Source of the DNA: Glaciozyma antarctica PI12 | Lineage: Eukaryota; Basidiomycota; Microbotryomycetes; Kriegeriales; Camptobasidiaceae | Direction: 5' to 3' | Length of the DNA stretch: 64,000 nt | NCBI GenBank assembly: GCA_002917775.1 | Contig: KZ627149.1 | Coordinates: 661,689-725,688, forward strand | In this document: positions 11,479 to 21,894 of the stretch, piece by piece | How the letters are laid out: every line of letters begins with the position of its first letter | Position numbering within the stretch: the first letter of the stretch is position 1 | The notes under the pieces: model-generated | What the model was told of the DNA's origin: nothing | Seen by the model: only the letters and a program-made list of their open reading frames with translations | The model's database searches: none | Program-made: the position numbers and the translations under genes

Positions 11479-12334
11479 ATGAACCCGTTCAACGTTTCTC
11501 TAGATAGTCTCCCATGTGAGTACCAAGCTGCTTCTACTCCTTGCCCGAAACTGACGCCCTCCTCGTGCAGACTACGACGACGTCGGAGAGAGTCAGTTCA
11601 TCCCCTCCTGCCGCCTCACCAGAGCGGCACCTGCTAACCCCAAGCACCTCCACAGACCTCCGACCTCAGATCAACTCTCTCATCGCCGTCGAACTCCGCT
11701 CCCTCCTCCCAAAAACCGCCACGCCCGTCCCGACCAACCTCTCTCACCTCCCCTCTCCCCGCCCCCTCCCTTCCTCCCCTTTCCTCGCCTCCGAACTCGC
11801 GCGCCTCGAGTCCAAAAAACCTACGGCACCAGGTGTAGGACTCGACACGACGCGGTACGGGATCCCCAAGCCTGTAGGCGCTGAGGCGCAGACGGTCGAT
11901 GGGTGGGAGAAGGCGCATGATTCGTCGTTGGCGCAGTTGGAGCACCAGCGGTTGCGCGCGATGAATGGGCAGCTGCTGAACTCGCTCGGGGCGAACGCGT
12001 GGAAGATCCAGAACTTTTCGATGGAGAACACGGTTGAGCGAGTGGAGAAGGAGGGGGAGGAGCTGAGGAAGGTCGTTGAGGAGGTCAACAGGGAGCGTAA
12101 GAGGAGTCAGGAGGAGGCGGGAGAGGTGTTGAACCGGCTGGAGAAGAAGTGGACGGAGCTCGTGAGTGGGAACATGCAGCTCGAGATTGGGTGCCTCGCG
12201 GTGTGAGTGCTCGTTCTCTTTTCGGAAGAGGGGGAAGGCTGCAAGCTGATCGATTTGATGCTTACAGCGAGTCGGAGGTCTCCCAGCTACAAGCACGGCA
12301 CGCGGAGCTCAAGGCGAGGCTGCAGGCGGCATGA
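11479..12334 (+). CDS. CWF7: Pre-mRNA-splicing factor SPF27/BCAS2 (Cwf7)
   Basis: Starts MNPFNVSLDSLP at 11479, followed by short introns and a YDDVGENLRPQ junction, then one long exon and a last short exon. The SPF27 family features are WEKAHDSSLAQLEHQRLRAM, the LLNSLGANAWKIQNFSMEN segment, and a long coiled coil (VEKEGEELRKVVEEVNRERK, LNRLEKKWTELVSGNMQLEI). The last exon adds SEVSQLQARHAELKARLQ. SPF27 is a core subunit of the Prp19/NTC complex that activates the spliceosome. No catalytic site is expected. The length, about 240 aa, is typical for the family. Confidence 0.85.
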
Positions 12335-12827
12335 GGAGGTCACGAAGGAACGCATCTGTAGCTGTAACGATTCGTGTCCGCGTCCTTGACTGCTCTCCTG
12401 CTTTCCGGACTGCTCGCTGCTTGTCCTCTAAGCTCGTATCGTGGCGTTCACTGACGCGTTCGCGGCTTCGACTCGCTGAGCAACTAGGAGACGTCCTCGG
12501 AATTCGCTCCCCTCTTCTGCTTCTTTACGGCGCGGGTACAGCTTGACCTCACTACTTTTTTGAGCTTCTCGTCGGCCAGGCAATGCACGAGTGGGATGTG
12601 GCGCTCTTCCTCGCGTGCGGCGTTTTCTGAGCCGCTCAAGTCGACGACGGTGGCTCTCGTCCATTCTCTCAGCGTCGGGGATGCGCAAGCTTATTTTGGC
12701 GGTGTATTTTGGGAGGAGGCTTCTATTCACTGTATGAACGGATGTACGGATGGTATACGGGGGGTCTAGCTAATAGTGGAAACATGCGAGGGGACTAATG
12801 GATGCGAGGGAGGGGGGTAGGCTAGGT
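12335..12827. other. Intergenic region between convergent genes
   Basis: 3' flanks of CWF7 and the tyrosine aminotransferase gene. No coding sequence, RNA gene or repeat that I can support. Confidence 0.5.
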
Positions 12828-14417
12828 CTATGCTTGACGGTGACGAGCGCAGAACGCCTCAAGGCGATCGCACGCCTGCATAAGGACGGGGAGGGGGACC
12901 GTAGTGACGAAGCGCATGAAGCCGTTAAGGCGGAAGCAAGCGCCGGGGAGGATGAGGATGTTCTCCTCCTTCTTGAGCGCCGCGACGAACGCTCCGTCGT
13001 TGACGAATCCAAAGTTCTCGAGGCCACCGCACATGAGGTACATCGCGCCTTGAGGGAGGAGGGGGTTGAGGCCGGGGATTTGGGCGAGGCGAGCGAAGAG
13101 CTTCTGACCGGCGCCGGCGAGGGTGACCATCGTCTCGGTGAAGAAGGACTCGGGAGTGTTGGCGAACAGCTCGGGGAGAGCACGCTGCATCGTCGAGTTG
13201 GGTCCCTGGGAGAGTGTCGGAGATCAGCTTCTCGTTCTCATGATTCGCACGACGTCGAAACTCACCTGAATGCGAAATGCCCATCGATTAAGTCCATCGC
13301 GGACCTCCGTGAGGACCTCTAGAGGGTCGTGAACGATGACCCATCCACAGCGCCATCCCGGGGCGAGCCAGCGCTTGGAGACGGCGCCGAGGACGAGGAC
13401 GGGAGCGTCGCCTGCGACGGCGGCGTAAGGCGTGAAGACGCCACGGTTGAATTTTCGTGGGATGCGGACGTCGGCGTTGGCGGGGCGGGGACCAGTGACG
13501 GTCCAGGCCATTCCGGCGTAGACTTCGTCGGAGAGGACGACGACTTGGCGACGCGCGGCGAGAGCAGCGATTTCGCGAAGATGAGCCTCGGACCAGTTGG
13601 ATCCGCAGGGATTGGAAGGGCTGCGAGAGCGGGTCGTAAGTACACCGAGCTGGAAAGAAGCGAGGAAGCATTCACTCACTTGTTGATGAGGAAGAACGCG
13701 GTGTTCTCGTCGATCTGGGCCTCAAGCGACTCGAGGTCGACCTCCCAGTTCTGCTCGGGAAGCAAGTCGTAGTAGCGAATCGTAGCTTGGGTGGTGGCGG
13801 TCAACGTTTCGTAGGCGGAGAAGAGGGGGCGAGGGAGGAGGACGTTCTTGCTCGAGTCGGCGAGGACGGCAAAGGCCTGCAATGACGTCAGCTCCAGTTC
13901 ATCTCCTTCCAATCCGTAAACCCAACGCACCATATCCAGAGCACCGGAAGCTCCGTGGGTCATCACGACGTCCGTGGGCTTAATCCTCCAGCCTCCCTCT
14001 CCCTCGTCAAAGTAGTTGGCGACCGCCTCGAGCGCGATGGGGTAGCCGACGCTCTGGGGGTAGCCGTCCGACTTTCCTGAGCGCAGAGACTTTTCGATGG
14101 CGTCGAGAGCCTGGACGGGAGGAGGGAGGTTGCCGTAGGTGGAGGGGTCACCCAAAGCGAGGTTGAGCAAAGGCTTGTCGCCTGACGGAGCGGCGGTGAG
14201 GTCGATACCAGCGAGGACTTCGCGAATAGCTGCGGCAGAAGCAGCGTCAGCCCTGGCCGCTCCGTAGTTGGCACTCGTGCTCACGGTTGCCGATGGTCTT
14301 GACGACCGAGGACATCTGGACAGGCTTCCACGCCGTGGGAGCCGCGTTCATCTTCTTGAGCTGGGCGATGGTGTTGGTGGTGGGAATAGTGGAGTCGGAG
14401 ATGGCGATGGGCGACAT
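12828..14417 (-). CDS. Tyrosine aminotransferase-type PLP enzyme (class I/II)
   Basis: The ATG at 14417 gives MSPIAISDSTIPTTNTIAQL. The first intron (GTGAGC donor near 14284 to the TGCCGCAG acceptor) joins KTIGN to PIREVLAGIDL, reproducing the family's NPIR motif. Then come GDPSTYGNLPP, HGASGALD, the NPSNPCGS substrate/PLP block, LSDEVYAGM (Asp/Tyr contacting PLP), and the Schiff-base lysine in GAVSKRWLAPGWRCGW. The carboxylate-binding Arg is near ILPGACFRLNGFMRF. The SKRWLAPGWR sequence points to tyrosine rather than alanine aminotransferase. The likely reaction is tyrosine plus 2-oxoglutarate giving 4-hydroxyphenylpyruvate plus glutamate. An acceptor-like GGCACAG just before the ATG suggests a 5' UTR intron. 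Confidence 0.9.
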
Positions 14418-15640
14418 TAGCGGTTAGGATCTGTGCCGGGGAAGAGTCAGACGCGTTCGGATGAAGGTGAAGAAATGGGCCAAGCGCGACGGCGAGAAAG
14501 CTCGACAAGGAGCCTCCTGGCGCGCTGAGCCCTACGGCAACTGACGACGACACTCACGCAAAGGCTTCACGGAGGTGTGCTGTATGAGGACAAGGATGAC
14601 ACTCGGACGAAAAACTGAAGCAGGTTTGCGGCTTGCCGATTCGGCCTTCTTCGCTGTGCCGGCGGACATTGCGGCCGTCCGAGGCGAGAGCGATAACAGA
14701 GGCAGAGGAGGGAGGAGAGGACAGTAGAGGAGTAGGAGCGGGTGAGGAGACGGAGGGAGGAGAGCGGAGGCTGTTCTGCGGATTAAAGGAAGCAGCGTCG
14801 CGCAAGCTGCGCCTTTCGCTCTGTTCATTCCACGGCAGCGTTCGGCCTCAATTCAAGTACCAGGACTCCAGGAGTCAGCAGGCATCTGAAGAAGAATGTG
14901 CACTTTCAGAATTTCCGCGGAAGCTCAGCAGGACTTGGCGGAGACCGCGGAGCTCCGGGCAAGCGGTCCTCCTCCTCTCCTTCTCTCCAGGTCCTCATCT
15001 GAGTGTTTCTCCCGCCCCCCGCATAGCTACGGTGTGGAGGCTGCCGTAGAGTCGAGGGATGTCAGCGATCCCGGAAGACAAAGTTCGCAGGACCTCGAGA
15101 GGCTCGCTCGTGTAGTCCCCTCGCTCGCTCGCTAGTGCGGGGAGTCAGGAGAACGCGAGGAAAAATGGGGCCAGCGGAGTCAATAGATTGTCGAAGGTGG
15201 CATGGGGGGAAGAATTCGACGCTCGAGGACTCCAAACGCGTGTTGGAGCAGTCGGAGGATGATATTGATCGGTTGGTCCTGCAGACGAAGGGAAGGGAGC
15301 AGGGAGAGTACAAAGCGCCAAATATGAGGGTGGAGGAGGATTATGAGAGTGACGACTCGGGCGCAGAGCGGAGGGAGAAGAAGGGGCAGAACCAGGAGCA
15401 GACGCCGAACGCGAAGCAGATGCGATTCTGTCCATCTCAATTCCCAGGCCGTACGCTCGTCCCTGCCCAATACTAAGCGTCCAGCTCATGCATGTGCGGT
15501 GTGGCTCCTTCACGCACGACAGCTGTTCGACTGGCAGCGTTGTTGTTGCGACTCGAGGCAGGGCTTGTCGTCGTCGTCCTGTCCACGCGTCGTCGTCCGG
15601 GGTGAGGGTTGAAGGGGAAGGAGTACAGCCGACAGAGGAA
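14418..15640. other. Long intergenic region with a weak candidate gene
   Basis: Holds the promoter and probable 5' UTR intron of the aminotransferase gene and the 3' flank of the Med9-like gene. A plus-strand frame at 15135-15476 (Glu/Arg/Asp-rich, containing LEDSKRVLEQSEDDIDRLVL and EEDYESDDSGAERREKK) has the look of a short charged protein. It has no family match I know and no clear upstream exon, so I do not list it as a gene. Confidence 0.35.
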
Positions 15641-16109
15641 CTAATCCGTCTCCATCGCGTCCTTTGCCTTGTCCACCGGCACCAGCTCCGCCAAGTGCGC
15701 CAGCTCGTTCCTGCTCCCAGCATCAGCTCACGCCCCATCCCTCGCACGTCCCACACACCTTTTCCCTTCCAGCTCCTCCTCAAGCTCCTTAATTAACCAG
15801 GCCTGGTCGTCCCAGCTCATGTTCCCCGCCGGCAGCGCGAGAGCCTGAGCGCGAAGGGAGTTGAACGCTGCGCGTAGCTCTGTCGCCTGGAGTCCAAGCG
15901 TGAGTACCGCTGCCAGCCAAAGCGAGTCTGAGAGAACGCACCTGTTTCCCTACTTCGACCTTGCCTGTTCTGCCCTCGGGATCCTCCTGGGTCGGTTGGG
16001 AGAGGGCGGAGAGTTCGGCGAGTTGGAGGAGCTTGGGGTAGAGAGAGGCGGCGAGGGAGAAGTCGAACGGTTCTGCAGCGGCTCCAGCTGGATCGATAGG
16101 ATGAGCCAT
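15641..16109 (-). CDS. Small helical protein, possibly Mediator subunit 9
   Basis: A three-exon gene of about 125 aa starting MAHPIDPAGAAAEPFDFSLA. Helix 1 is LYPKLLQLAELSALSQ and helix 2 is LRAAFNALRAQALALP, followed by AGNMSWDDQAWLIKELEEEL and an acidic end, DKAKDAMETD. The order (Leu-rich helix, short linker, helix ending in LP, a D/E-Q turn, then a Glu/Lys coiled coil) resembles fungal Med9/Cse2, a subunit of the Mediator middle module that links transcription factors to RNA polymerase II. The resemblance is structural rather than by an invariant motif, so the name is tentative. An in-frame upstream ATG at 16175 would add 22 residues and looks less likely. Confidence 0.5.
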
Positions 16110-16384
16110 CGGTGTCCGTAGTGCCTGCCTAGGCGTGCAGTTGAGGGGAGAAAGGCTGACCGCGAAACAAATCATCCCGATTCTTTCGGTGAGATGATGT
16201 TTCGTGCTCTCTCACTCCGACCACACGCTTGAACACAGAGGACGACAGCAGAACCACTCTCGGTAGCGCCCAACTACGCCTGACCAGGCTCCCGTCCTCA
16301 GCAAAGCTCAACAAGTCGTGCAACGCGCCCTTTCCGACTGGTCTCTCTCTTCTCCGAGCCTTCCCCCTTGACGATGGCTCGACG

Positions 16385-17375
16385 ATGGTTCAGTACTCAG
16401 AGCAGGTCCACACCTTCAAGCACGCGTTCTCCCAGCTTCACCCGGCGTCCTCCGCCGCTAACTCACTCCCTCCATAGCGCACCCCTCCACTTCATCGCGC
16501 TCGCGCACAACCTCCGCTTCCCCTCCCCCTGGTCAACCCACGTCATCTCCTCAGATGTCATCTCGCGCACCTTCTCCCCCGACGGCAACATCCGCACGAC
16601 GCGGCTGATCCTTAAACGAGGGAAGATGCCCGCGTGGGCTCCGCGAGCGATTTACAAGATCAGCACGACTTGGGTCCTCGAGGACAGCGAGGTGGATCTG
16701 GAGCGAGAGGAGGGGAAGGGGGTGCGAACGCGGAGTCGGAATATCGATCACAAGAACGCGTTAGAGGTGTGGGAGTGGCAGACGTTCAAGGAGAAGCCGG
16801 AGGACAGGTTCGCGTGAGTCGTTTTTCGGAGAGGTGCACACGTGCGGAGCTGATGAGTCGGTTTCAGGACGGAGGCGACAACGTTGACGAGGGTGACGTC
16901 CGAGTTTGGGTTCTGGCCTATCCGGCATCGGATTGAGAAGTTTGGCGTCGGGCGAGTCCCCAAGTCGAGCGAGAAGGTGCGCTCTTCGCTTGCTTCCTTC
17001 GCTCAAGAAAGCTCACTTCTTACCTTGCTCCAGGCTCGCGCAGGTCTGGCGCTCATCGTCTCCCTCCTCCTCACTCCCAGCTCCTGCGCCACACTTCTCA
17101 ACTCTGGCCCCCTCAACCTCTACCCATTCGAACCGCTCCCTTCCTCCCTCGCCCTCGCTTCCGAACTAGTTCGCGCAAGATTCGACGAAGCGCGAGCAGT
17201 AGTTCTACGACGAGAAGAGGAGGAGCGGGAACGGAGATTGAGTGAAGCGGGAGAGGATGAGCCTGGGAGGGTGTGGAGGAACAAGTGGCGGAGGGCGGTG
17301 AAGCAAGGGGTGGGCAAGTTTAGGGAGAGGGTGTGTGGGCTTACGGGGTTGTTGTGCGAGAAGAAGGAGGTGTGA
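16385..17375 (+). CDS. PRELI/MSF1-domain phospholipid transfer protein (Ups family)
   Basis: Starts MVQYSEQVHTFKHAF at 16385 (an out-of-frame ATG lies at 16374). The PRELI signature follows: NLRFPSPWSTHVISSDVISR, then DGNIRTTRLILKRGKMPAWA, a TTWVLEDSEVD strand, and SRNIDHKNALEVWEWQ, which matches the family's conserved TRN-x-H strand. The C-terminal half is a long charged helix (EAREEEERERRLSE-like, then WRNKWRRAVKQGVGKF). PRELI/Ups proteins work with Mdm35 in the mitochondrial intermembrane space to move phosphatidic acid or phosphatidylserine between the two membranes, supporting cardiolipin or PE synthesis. I cannot tell Ups1 from Ups2/3. The first intron follows codon 12-13 of the family fold. 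Confidence 0.85.
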
Positions 17376-17886
17376 GGAGTGGGCGACGACGGAGGAGCTG
17401 GTTTGCTTCGTCGGAGGGAGGAGCTACGTATCTGCATGGATGGCTTGATCATCACAAGTGGATGTACGCTACGGTGTAGGTGTGTTAGCTCTCCTGGTGC
17501 GCGCTTTGGACCTGTCGCTGATCTCCCTTCGCAGAGGAACGGCAGCGAGATGTTGGGCCGATTCGGAGTAATCGCAACTTGCATCGTATTCACCGCTTGA
17601 GCAGCAAGTCGTTAGGCCTCGTTCTCCTCTGCTCTCCAGTCTCTTCAGCTTCTCGAGAGAGAGTTCGAGGAGGAGAGCTTGAATTGGCGTGACCCCCCCT
17701 GGAATAAAACACGATTTAATTCTCCTGGCTGACGACGCCCGTCCGCCCTCCCCTCTCGCCCTCAACGCCCGCAACTCCTCCCGTACTCGTCCAGTTCCCC
17801 TTCGAAAGCACTCCTCAGTCCCCCTCCACCACCGACCCAAGTCCCCGCTCCAACCTCCCTGATCCCCACCCCTCCTCTCGCCCAAG
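17376..17886. other. Intergenic region, 3' flank of Ups gene and promoter of PSMB3
   Basis: Plus-strand genes flank this stretch on both sides. A minus-strand open frame of 138 codons crosses it, but it has no family signal and lies in the proteasome gene promoter, so I treat it as chance. Confidence 0.5.
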
Positions 17887-19028
17887 ATGGTGAGCTCCTC
17901 CTCCCTTCTCTCCCAGAACCAAGCTGACGCGTCTCCCTGCAGTCCATCATGGAGCTGAACGGCGTGCGTTCCTCTTCTTTGCTCCCGCGCGCGCCAGGTC
18001 CGACGGACGAACGAGGACTGACGTCCGTCCTCTCTTACAGGGCAGCTCCCTCGCCATGGTCGGCGACGGGTGCGTCGCGATCGCGTGCGACCTCCGACTA
18101 GGTAACCAAGCCCTCACCATCGCCTGCAACTTCGAGAAGGTGCGTCCCTCCCTCCTCCCTCCTCAAGCGGCGCTAATGAAGGACGCAGGTGTTCCCGGTG
18201 ACGGAGCGCACGTACATTGGTCTCCCTGGATTGGCGTCGGATACGATTACGGTGAGGGACAAGTTGAGGCAGAGGGTCAACTTGTATGCGATGAAGGAGG
18301 AGAGGACGATTGAGCCGGAGACGTTTGCGCATCTGGTGAGCAGTACGCTGTATGAGAAGAGGTGAGTCGTCCTTTCCTTCCGCTTTTGGGACTCGTCTGG
18401 GATGGAGGGAGTGGGGCAGAGCAGATCGGAGATCTGAGTGATGAACTGAGAACGGTGGACGGAGAGAGAGAGCTGGCACCTGGCGACCCAACAGCAGCTC
18501 GAGCGACCTCGACCTAAGTCCCTTCCTCACAGGTTCGGTCCCTACTTCATCGAGCCCGTCATCGCCGGTCCGTCCTTCCTCCTCCCCTTTCCCTTCCCCG
18601 CGCTGACTTAACGCCCACAGGCCTCAACTCCAAGAACGAGCCCTTCATCGCCGCAATGGACCTAATCGGTTGCCTAAACTTCGCCAAGGTGCTCTCTCCC
18701 TCCTGCCCCCCTCCGCACCCATACTGACGCACTTCTTTGCCACGCAGGATTTTGTCGTGAGCGGCACGGCGTCTGAGAAGTTGTTCGGAATGGCCGAATC
18801 CCTCTGGGAGCCCAACCTCGGTCCCGAGGACTTGTTCGAGACGATCTCGCAGACGCTTTTGAACGCCGTGGATCGGGACGCGTACTCGGGTTGGGGAGCC
18901 GTCGTTTGGTTGATTGAGAAGGTGCGTTTCGTCATGTGTTTTGAGAACGGAGGAGGGGAGCTGATGCAGGTTTGGGGGTGGTGCAGGATAAGGTCACGAA
19001 GAGGTGGTTGAAAGCGAGGATGGATTAG
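17887..19028 (+). CDS. PUP3: 20S proteasome subunit beta type-3
   Basis: Spliced sequence: [144 protein letters not shown] and a terminal [12 protein letters not shown]. This matches PSMB3/Pup3 along its whole length (about 205 aa). Beta-3 is a non-catalytic subunit of the 20S beta ring, so the lack of an N-terminal active Thr is expected. The first coding exon is only the ATG (17887-17889), followed directly by a GTGAGC intron. Seven or more short introns interrupt the gene, and the intron after EKR carries a longer GC-rich segment. Confidence 0.97.
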
Positions 19029-19390
19029 CGGGTGCAATGCTGCTTTTACTGTGCCTTGCGTGAGGGAGAGCGGAGTTTGCGTTGAGGAGGGGTGATGGGA
19101 GCCGTTGCGCTGCTGAGTCTCGCTCAGCTCTCTCGCTCCGCTCTCTCGAAATCGCTGCTCAGTCTGCGTCGAATAATCTTTTTCTGTTCACGTGGGATGG
19201 CTAGTTGCATCTACAAAAGTCTGAGAGGCTGTACGAGGGAAGTGGCGCTTTTGGGGTTATGTGTGTGCGGGAGACAGGATCTACTCCTGGATAGCAGGAG
19301 GAACAGCGGTGAAGAAGCCCTGGGAACCGTGCTTGGGATGCTTGGGAGGATGCGCGTCGATCACTGCGTTCATGGACGTTAGTCGCGCAT
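19029..19390. other. Intergenic region between convergent genes
   Basis: 3' flanks of PUP3 and the HAD phosphatase gene. Nothing else supportable. Confidence 0.5.
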
Positions 19391-21018
19391 CTAGGGAGAG
19401 GGGCAAGGCGACGAACCGATGCGGATCGAACCGTCCTTGTTTGGGAAGGCGTGCACGCAGTCGAGCGAGGGAACGATGTAGTGAGCTCCGCAGTTTGAGA
19501 TCTTCTCCACTGTTTGCACGAACAGGACCTCGTCAGCTCTCACTCCATCCATCAGGCCAGCGAAATAAGGGACGCACCAGGGTGCGAAGTGCAGACGGCG
19601 ATAGTGACCGCTCCACTGACGACTCCAGCCTTGATCCCACTCGGGCTATCCTCGAAGACGAGGCACTTCTCGATAGGGAACCCCAGCTCGCTCGCGGCGA
19701 AGGAGGAACGGGTCGGGGAAGGGCTTGCCGCGCTTGAGACGAGGGTCGTCCGCCGTGATGGTGATCTTGGGACGTTGGATACCTGCGCGAAGGAGCGCGC
19801 CGTGGCAGTCTGTGCATGCGGAAGGTGAGTAGGGGGGCGTGAAGGGAGGGAGAGCAGGGACGAACAGGTCTTGGCGCCGGAGGTGGCGACGGCGAAGCGC
19901 TCTTTCGGGAGAGAGTCGATCAATCGACGGACGCCGGGGAGGATGCGAACGCTCTTGTTCTGGCAGCTGTGCAGTCGTTAGCTGGCACGCAAACGGATCA
20001 AGGGAGAGGGAACTCACCCAATCTCCTCCTCGGTGTAGTCCGTGAGGTCAACGTCAACGTCGTCATCGTCCGAATCGTCGTCAAAGGGGTTGGTGAGCTC
20101 GGCCGACGTCTTAAGGTCTGCGAGCTTGGCCGTGACCGAGTCGATATTGCTAGGATCCAGGGCGATTCCCTCGTCCTCTTTAGGCGTCTGGAAGCACACG
20201 CGCCATCAGCTTCTCGCCCAAATGAACCACGATAAGGAGGAAGCACGCACAGCGATCTTGCTCATACCGAAACCTCCAAGCCCTGAGAGGAGGGGGTTGG
20301 CCCCGCTCGACGAGGAGCTTCGCCGACTCGCAGCGGTGGATCCCCGACGGCTGGAAGACGTCGACGACCTGCGCGAGCGCACCTTCTCACTGAACTCGTC
20401 TGCTTCCCGCAAAATCCGTCTCTCGAACTGCATCACGCGAGAGGTGGCGTCAGCTTGGGGTGCCTTCGGATCTCGCGCGAACGTACGTTCTCAACGTGAG
20501 GCTCCATCTGCTCGTTCGTGAGTCGGCGGAGCTTGGGCTTGAGGTCACGAAGGTTGTCGATAGCGCGTCGGCCGTGCGTGGCTGCGATCACGACGTCGGC
20601 GGGCTGGCCTAGCTCGACCGCAACGCTCGTCCACGCCGCTTCGACTGCTGCGATAGAGTCCACCAGGGCTGGAGAGAGAGGGGGGAGGTCAGCTGGGGGT
20701 TCCACGTGGCGGCGCTCTGTGGGGGAGGCGGCTCACTTCCGTCCATGCTGCGCGAGGGGAGAGAGCATCAGGGGCGGCGTAGGGCAACGGTGCTGGGGTA
20801 CTCACTCGAAGAGGATGGCATCGACCTGAGAAGGCGGGGAAAGGTGATCAGTTCGGTATCCCCCCGCCTTGGCCTGGGCGACTCACGGTGAACTCCGCGT
20901 GTTCGACTGGGTGAGTAGGGGAGAGGGAGAGCTCGAGTGCGGTCGTCTTGACGTTGCTCGTCGCCATCAACGGCGCAAACGGAGCTGGGGGAGAAACGGG
21001 GGCGGCGGCGAGAGTCAT
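19391..21018 (-). CDS. HAD-superfamily phosphatase (Gpp/Dog-like) with a long disordered insertion
   Basis: Starts MTLAAAPVSPPAPFAPLMAT at 21018. HAD pieces follow: a first-strand FxxDG-type segment before ALVDSIAAVEAAWTSVAVEL, a cap region with ATHGRRAIDNLRDLKP, LPGVRRLIDSLPKERFAVAT (motif II T), then LKRGKPFPDPFLLAASELG (motif III Lys) and KCLVFEDSPSGIKAGVVSGA (motif IV). This order matches glycerol-3-phosphatase or 2-deoxyglucose-6-phosphatase enzymes. Between cap and core lies an insertion of roughly 110 residues that is unusual for the family: a Ser/Arg-rich stretch (VRSRRSSTSSSRRGSTAASR) and an acidic one (NPFDDDSDDDDVDVDLTDYT). The terminal exon gives CGAHYIVPSLDCVHAFP. The substrate is not predictable from sequence. 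Confidence 0.8.
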
Positions 21019-21894
21019 TTGGTGTTTGGATGAGAGAGAGCGTGGCGAGAGAGAAAGCCGAGCACTGGCGAAAAATGACCGGTGACGTCGAGCAAGGATC
21101 GTCGACAACAAAGGAAACGACGACGAGACGACGACGGCAAGGAGAGGGGAGCAAGAGGGAACGAAGTGAGGGAGCAGCTGACTGAGGCGATGTCGAGGGG
21201 AAGAGGAGTCAGTCCGCGGTCACTGTTCGAATTCCACTTCGCAACGAGACCTGCTCGATCGACGCTCCTGTCCCTGAACGGTAGTTACGCCTGAGGCAGG
21301 ATTGCACAGTCGTTACACTTGCCAGTGTCGATAGGGAGTGGCAGACCAAGTCAGGATGAGAGACGGTCGCAGGAGACGAGTTCGGGGTGAGCTTGACGCT
21401 TGCGATGCGACGGAATGGAGTCTAAGGCGCTTGACTTCTTGCCGTTTATACGTGAAAAATACATACGGCAGGGAAGGGGAAGAGAAGAGAAAGAAAGTCG
21501 CGTAGAGTGAAGGACGTGCGATCACTTTGCCACTCGGCGGCCTCGCTCCTCCTGGTGGTTCACTTTCTTACGGGCTGTTGGCTGGGGACTATGATTCGTG
21601 TTGCCAGTGGGGAACTTGAGAAGTTGAATTAAGACATCTGTACTGTCTTCTGCAGCTTGACGTGAGAGTAACGACCGATGAAGATTGAGCGGAACCGCTG
21701 TGAGCTACGCAGGAGAGGAGCTCGCTACGCCGCTCGTGAGCGGGTCAAAGGGCGCAGAAATATTAATCGACGAGAAGGAGAAATGTGAGGAGTTGTCAGA
21801 AAAGCGTGAGAAGCGGGATCAGCCCGAGGGAGAACAGAGACAAGCGCGTTCACCGAGGCAGACTTCTTCCAGCGAGGTTTGATTCCAGTGCCGT
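21019..21894. other. Intergenic region of about 880 bp
   Basis: Holds the promoter of the HAD phosphatase gene and the 3' flank of PEX10, both on the minus strand. Short open frames on either strand are Arg/Ser-rich and show no domain. Part of it (around 21420-21660) is locally lower in GC. I see no RNA gene. Confidence 0.5.

Noticed and set aside
17469-17885. Minus-strand 138-codon frame with a helix-like segment (IQALLLELSLEKLKRLESRG)
   Set aside because: Sits in the PUP3 promoter, runs up to the PUP3 start codon, and has no family signal or supporting splice sites.
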